A stretch of 10,653 bases of DNA, from positions 1 to 10,653 of the forward strand of contig JASLJW010000080.1 of the NCBI GenBank assembly GCA_030747885.1. The letters run 5' to 3'. This stretch comes from Candidatus Thalassarchaeaceae archaeon (GTDB lineage Archaea > Thermoplasmatota > Poseidoniia > Poseidoniales > Thalassarchaeaceae). A program made the position numbers and the translations under genes. Below are positions 8,701-10,653 of the stretch, piece after piece (within the stretch, counting starts at the first letter, position 1; the number at the start of each line of letters is the position of its first letter). The notes under the pieces were generated by a model, which was given only the letters and a program-made list of their open reading frames with translations, had not been told where the DNA came from and ran no database searches.

Positions 8701-10653
8701 ACTATGTGGGTTGAGATTTGAAGGTAGTGGGATCTGTCCCAAGTCTAACCATACAATACTCCTACATTCATTCGTGGTTGAAGTTCCTCCTGTATCTCCA
8801 CATCCGATTCCAACCTCTAAATCACGATCAACAAAAACCTCAGATGGATCAGATTCATCGATTGTAGAATCATGGATATTTGGATATTGGAATACATTCG
8901 CTGCTTCCCCTTCTCCATATGTAATGCTGTAAAGGTGATTGCCTAGGCTGGAAGTATCCGGATCACCTACTGCAAAGGACCATGATGCTGAACGAGCACC
9001 AGGGATTGAGCCAGCGATTGATTGGATATCCCATGAGTATAGGGTATCTGTATCAAGATTAAATGAAGGGGTCCAAGACAAACCATTGGTTGAGAAACCA
9101 GAGTCTAACCAAGAACGCTGAGTGTATGTAGAAGACTCATTCACCAAACGGAGTATATATCCTGAAGCGCCAGTTGCAGCCGCCCAATTTAGAGTAGGGC
9201 GATATTGAGGTTCAAGCAGATACCCATTTTCCTCAAACAATACATCTAGATTTGACGGAGATTGCAAACTTACCTGTGGTGGTGGCGTAATTCCATTTGG
9301 ATTGTCTACATAATCAAAAACAAGTTCTGGTGGATTGTTGCTACTAGATTCAGCCGACTCAAAGTAAAGAGTTCCTGTCCAATTAGTAATCAATGCCATC
9401 GTCATTCTTCCATTCTGATTAGTGAATGCATTCCTAGCAATTGATGTGATGTCCCATTCGTACCATGTAGATGAACCTGTAGCGACCCTCGTGATTGATG
9501 CAGAAGCAGTTGTACTGCATTTTTGTCCAGGAATATAGTTGCTCCAAGAAACTGTATCCTCTGCCCAGGTATTGTTCCCACAATCATGAATTCCTACTGT
9601 ATGGGTACCACTGCCAAGATAATTCGAACGATGAAGTCGAAGAGTTACTCCAGTAGGAAGAGTAGTGGATTGGAAGGGCAATTCGCCCAAATCCATCTCT
9701 ATTAGAGATACCACAACTGCTCCAGCTGTTTGGGATGCTCCTACATTCAGTGATTGGGATGTTCCATGGTTCTGAGTCTGTCCTGGACCTCCAGCACTAT
9801 CGATGTAGGTATCCGGGAATGATGGAAGTGCTCCACTGGTCTCGAAAACAAGGCCTCGCTCCAATGTAATTGTATAGTTTCCAGAACCATCTGAAGCCCC
9901 AAATACAGAACTTGGGACCCTGAAGGACCCTCCTTCTGTCCAATTTCCATATTGACCATTTTCAACGCCTCGAACCCTCCAATAATACCATTCATCGTCC
10001 CAAGACGTAGTTGCTGGGAAAGTGAAAGAAGTAGAGGAGGGGGTTCCAGCAGTAGTAGCAAACAAAGTACTGTTTGAAACACTGTTAAATGAATCAGAAT
10101 CAGAGAAAAATGGATTAGTATCTACTTGGAAATCCCATGAGTGATTCGTCAATGAATGGCTCCAAGAAAGATTGACTGAATCTGGTGGAGTAGGAAGCAA
10201 AGCTGTCGAATTCCAGAATGTAAACGATGTTCCGAAGGCTGGATCTGTCGAAGATGCATCGTCTGGAACCCATGTACTACCTGCAGAATATACCATGTTT
10301 AATCGAGGAGAAAACGAATTCTGACTATATTCTGAGGTTGCGAAGTAGACATTGGAGTTGGTAGGATCAGCAATATCTCTGAACAATAATCGAACCACAT
10401 CATCTCCTCGAATCCTAGCTTGTTGAACTGCTGCAGTAACATCCCACGAATACCATCCATAGGTTGAATTGACTGTTGTAATACTAATTGGCGACATTGA
10501 ATTATCAAGATAACCAGATTGAGTTGACCATGAATTACCTGAACTTGAATTCACCCAATTAACATTGGATTCATCCCAGTCTTCGAATACATTGTACACT
10601 GCAATCTGATGGTTTCCAGAGGATGTTACCATTTTGTATAAATCAATACTTGC
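5737..10653 (-). CDS. Giant surface protein: DNRLRE/FN3 array, eight Ig-like modules, membrane anchor, Asp-rich tail (gene A, 5' truncated)
   Basis: The frame is open to the right edge: seven codons (ASIDLYK) precede the Met at 10632, and no signal peptide is present. The true start therefore lies outside, and at least 1638 residues are coded. Numbering from that Met: DNRLRE-like modules occupy about 1-115 (cut), 268-445 and 566-773, with FN3-like modules at 145-240 and 451-556. Eight Ig-like modules run 775-1495, and a transmembrane helix spans about 1508-1531, followed by RR. The cytoplasmic tail has an Asp tract (1537-1556), Gly-Pro repeats (1558-1578) and a Trp-rich end (TEWWED...GTWYFR...DDW, 1605-1626). 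All eight cysteines fall in four pairs, each within one module, as expected of an extracytoplasmic protein. It is the first gene of the visible operon. A polysaccharide- or particle-binding adhesin is the likely role, but no substrate can be named. Confidence 0.92.
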   Translation of the reverse strand, partial: ASIDLYKMVTSSGNHQIAVYNVFEDWDESNVNWVNSSSGNSWSTQSGYLDNSMSPISITTVNSTYGWYSWDVTAAVQQARIRGDDVVRLLFRDIADPTNSNVYFATSEYSQNSFSPRLNMVYSAGSTWVPDDASSTDPAFGTSFTFWNSTALLPTPPDSVNLSWSHSLTNHSWDFQVDTNPFFSDSDSFNSVSNSTLFATTAGTPSSTSFTFPATTSWDDEWYYWRVRGVENGQYGNWTEGGSFRVPSSVFGASDGSGNYTITLERGLVFETSGALPSFPDTYIDSAGGPGQTQNHGTSQSLNVGASQTAGAVVVSLIEMDLGELPFQSTTLPTGVTLRLHRSNYLGSGTHTVGIHDCGNNTWAEDTVSWSNYIPGQKCSTTASASITRVATGSSTWYEWDITSIARNAFTNQNGRMTMALITNWTGTLYFESAESSSNNPPELVFDYVDNPNGITPPPQVSLQSPSNLDVLFEENGYLLEPQYRPTLNWAAATGASGYILRLVNESSTYTQRSWLDSGFSTNGLSWTPSFNLDTDTLYSWDIQSIAGSIPGARSASWSFAVGDPDTSSLGNHLYSITYGEGEAANVFQYPNIHDSTIDESDPSEVFVDRDLEVGIGCGDTGGTSTTNECRSIVWLDLGQIPLPSNLNPHSGKLKIHLDSVILADTSFIDVSAHMLLNQNYSEVSSSWDDASYGNAWDTPGMRSGVDYATSPLDTVRIYNTNGNAWFEFDISDAMTSMYGVLGIVLIGTPDTSGGRIVVEFDNSEDSTYHPQLILNYTNVYDIQISGPSSTDADTSVTFTATLVDASGSTLTGNVAWSSSNLGSISSTGIYTPQIAGNETITARFGQVTKNLALSVDHGTPVQLIPDKTTAALNADQNLSVSAIVVDQFGNEVDGETVLWSVTNGSFTSTGVMTASTSTPSASVVYMPWLTGAQTITVSWGTSSETISVVVSTGAPHHLVVSGCQLLTAGTTCTYTWVVEDVRFNEMPALQAGTVSWSVDNGNITSAGEFTGDHVGNWTITASSSVGVSGTYGVEVTFGAIDHVILVADSTELTADETTGFTVTSVDVRGNTFQFPQANGVWTSNNGTFSQDNASLVSWTPWSKGQQWVQVSVSGVISNQVVISVIDGAPVQMDLRVTGGFSQATAGEILNLRAFVIDQRGNQKPVTPENWLITTPGGNQDWIVIDGASANFYAYTEGDWTIQAALTWTDGVTTVPLTASETVTVVPGNLADVEIQGSDDYTLTADDSISLTVVAKDMQQNIVEADSLRWYIHDLSVSTPPGECGASLDSDEITTEVESTGSWAAGVEGIYRICAIQNGYQDSINAEVSHGVAVRIWHVAEKDLMVAGEMVDVQLYAEDSALNRFEIAETSWDDPLVWDIDNDNTGAYVFKKTTVGIYELEYTHNGLSEIWTVEVIAANLDYIVLTADKTEAEQQGVLLVYAFGYDEWNNQVPLNDPYIVASGHEYVASGPQSWEITLIASGASSITVADQGESASVAISSIGTIPGFFAAGGPLYYAAAGLIGLLVLALLIFVVVILRRGGGDDYDDYDDDDDDDDYDDDDDISGPVAGPSGPVAGPSGPASGPSESPAAVEEADEESADDDGVTVDEDGTEWWEDTDDGTWYFRTPDMDDWEVFEE
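5741..5745 (-). promoter_or_regulatory. Shine-Dalgarno site of gene B inside the end of gene A
   Basis: On the minus strand the last codons of gene A read GTC TTT GAG GAA TGA, followed by TAACTC and the ATG of gene B. GAGGA lies 10 nt before the ATG. The site overlaps the terminal Glu codons of A, so re-initiation by ribosomes leaving A is likely. TGA and TAA are adjacent in frame, giving a double stop. Confidence 0.65.
5896..5961 (-). repeat. Gly-Pro repeat (SGPVAGP / SGPASGP) in the tail of gene A
   Basis: Residues 1558-1578 contain three imperfect 7-residue units: SGPVAGP twice and SGPASGP once. They form a flexible linker between the Asp tract and the acidic segment before the Trp-rich end. 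The DNA units (ggtcccgcaaccgg-like, 21 nt on the plus strand) are similar but not identical, which suggests an old tandem duplication. Confidence 0.85.
5965..6024 (-). repeat. GAY/TAY codon repeat coding a 17-Asp, 3-Tyr tract
   Basis: The stretch codes for residues 1537-1556 of gene A, of which 17 are Asp and three (1539, 1542, 1551) are Tyr. At DNA level it is largely a GATGAC hexamer repeat with TAC/TAT interruptions, read on the plus strand as gtcatc units. It follows the stop-transfer RRGGG, so it should lie in the cytoplasm next to the membrane. Such a tract is prone to replication slippage in 3- or 6-nt steps that keep frame. Confidence 0.9.
6148..8310 (-). other. Array of eight Ig-like (Big-type) modules in gene A
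   Basis: Module boundaries are approximately 775-849, 851-946, 948-1031, 1033-1119, 1121-1219, 1221-1322, 1324-1409 and 1411-1495. The register is set by a D-x-x-[G]-N motif near residue 25-30 of each module, with the Asp at 798, 880, 974, 1060, 1151, 1250, 1352 and 1439. Spacings are 82-102 residues. The motif is cleanest in modules 2, 4 and 5 (VDQFGNEV, VDVRGNTF, IDQRGNQK) and decays toward the membrane (KDMQQN, EDSALN, YDEWNN). The modules have diverged well beyond nucleotide identity. Confidence 0.82.
8314..10653 (-). other. Three DNRLRE/CBM96-like modules separated by two FN3-like modules (outer part of gene A)
   Basis: Each DNRLRE-like unit shows the family's late motif: WDVTAAV (residues 63-69), WDITSIA (393-399) and FDISDAM (722-728). 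Units 1 and 2 also carry the W-x-E-x-x-x-x-W type motif, WDESNVNW (19-26) and WAEDTVSW (356-363). Unit 3 has YSEVSSSW (674-681) and then WDTPG near 690. Unit 2 starts with the typical DTYID (274-278). The FN3-like units at 145-240 and 451-556 show strand motifs such as YYWRVRG (216-222) and LYSWDIQSIAG (531-541). DNRLRE modules are known from archaeal and bacterial surface proteins and from CBM96 of an alginate lyase; binding to a glycan here is inference. Unit 1 is cut by the window edge, so more units may precede it. Confidence 0.75.

Noticed and set aside
9747..10082. Minus-strand ORF of 111 codons in another frame within gene A
   Set aside because: Its Leu-rich, low-complexity product is a frame shadow of the Ser/Thr/Pro-rich FN3-like region, and the main frame is continuous with clear domains.
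71..10653. S-layer protein or bacterial invasin/intimin as the identity of these genes
   Set aside because: There is no beta-barrel, SLH or LPXTG-type element. Ig-like arrays alone do not define those families, and the C-terminal helix plus Trp-rich cytoplasmic end fits neither.

Overview
The window is almost entirely coding. Three large collinear genes on the minus strand fill it, and a fourth gene on the plus strand contributes only its last codons at the left edge. The encoded proteins are secreted or surface-anchored repeat proteins. Each is a chain of bacterial-type Ig-like modules followed by one transmembrane helix, a low-complexity cytoplasmic tail and a short tryptophan-rich end. This style, with moderate A+T-leaning composition, Asp/Pro/Gly/Ser-rich tails, Trp-rich C-termini, clear Shine-Dalgarno sites and very tight packing, suggests a marine planktonic archaeon of the Thermoplasmatota, most likely Marine Group II (Poseidoniales). 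That assignment is inference from protein style; there is no rRNA or other marker gene here.

Layout in transcription order (right to left): gene A (5737-10653, 5' end outside the window) has at least three DNRLRE/CBM96-like modules alternating with two fibronectin-III-like modules, then eight Ig-like modules, a membrane helix, a 17-Asp tract, Gly-Pro repeats and a Trp-rich end. Gene B (2236-5730) starts 6 nt after A stops. It has a signal peptide, one DNRLRE-like module, eight Ig-like modules, a membrane helix, a long tail and a GWYHD...YWQ...SWTRL end. Gene C (71-2254) overlaps B by 19 nt and has a signal peptide, six Ig-like modules, a membrane helix and a WTDEQLLSSGWTRQQI tail. At 1-68, on the plus strand, is a C-terminus that reads like ketopantoate hydroxymethyltransferase (PanB), ending 2 bp from the stop of gene C.

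The three minus-strand genes look like one operon of paralogous surface proteins. Their size and number of carbohydrate-binding-like modules fall stepwise (3 or more, 1, 0) while the Ig/membrane/Trp-tail plan is kept. The simplest reading is a cell-surface adhesion or particle/polysaccharide-binding system whose members differ in outer reach and in cytoplasmic docking motif. Binding targets and partners are not visible in the sequence. No RNA gene, mobile element, CRISPR array or promoter was found, and no intergenic stretch exceeds 6 bp.
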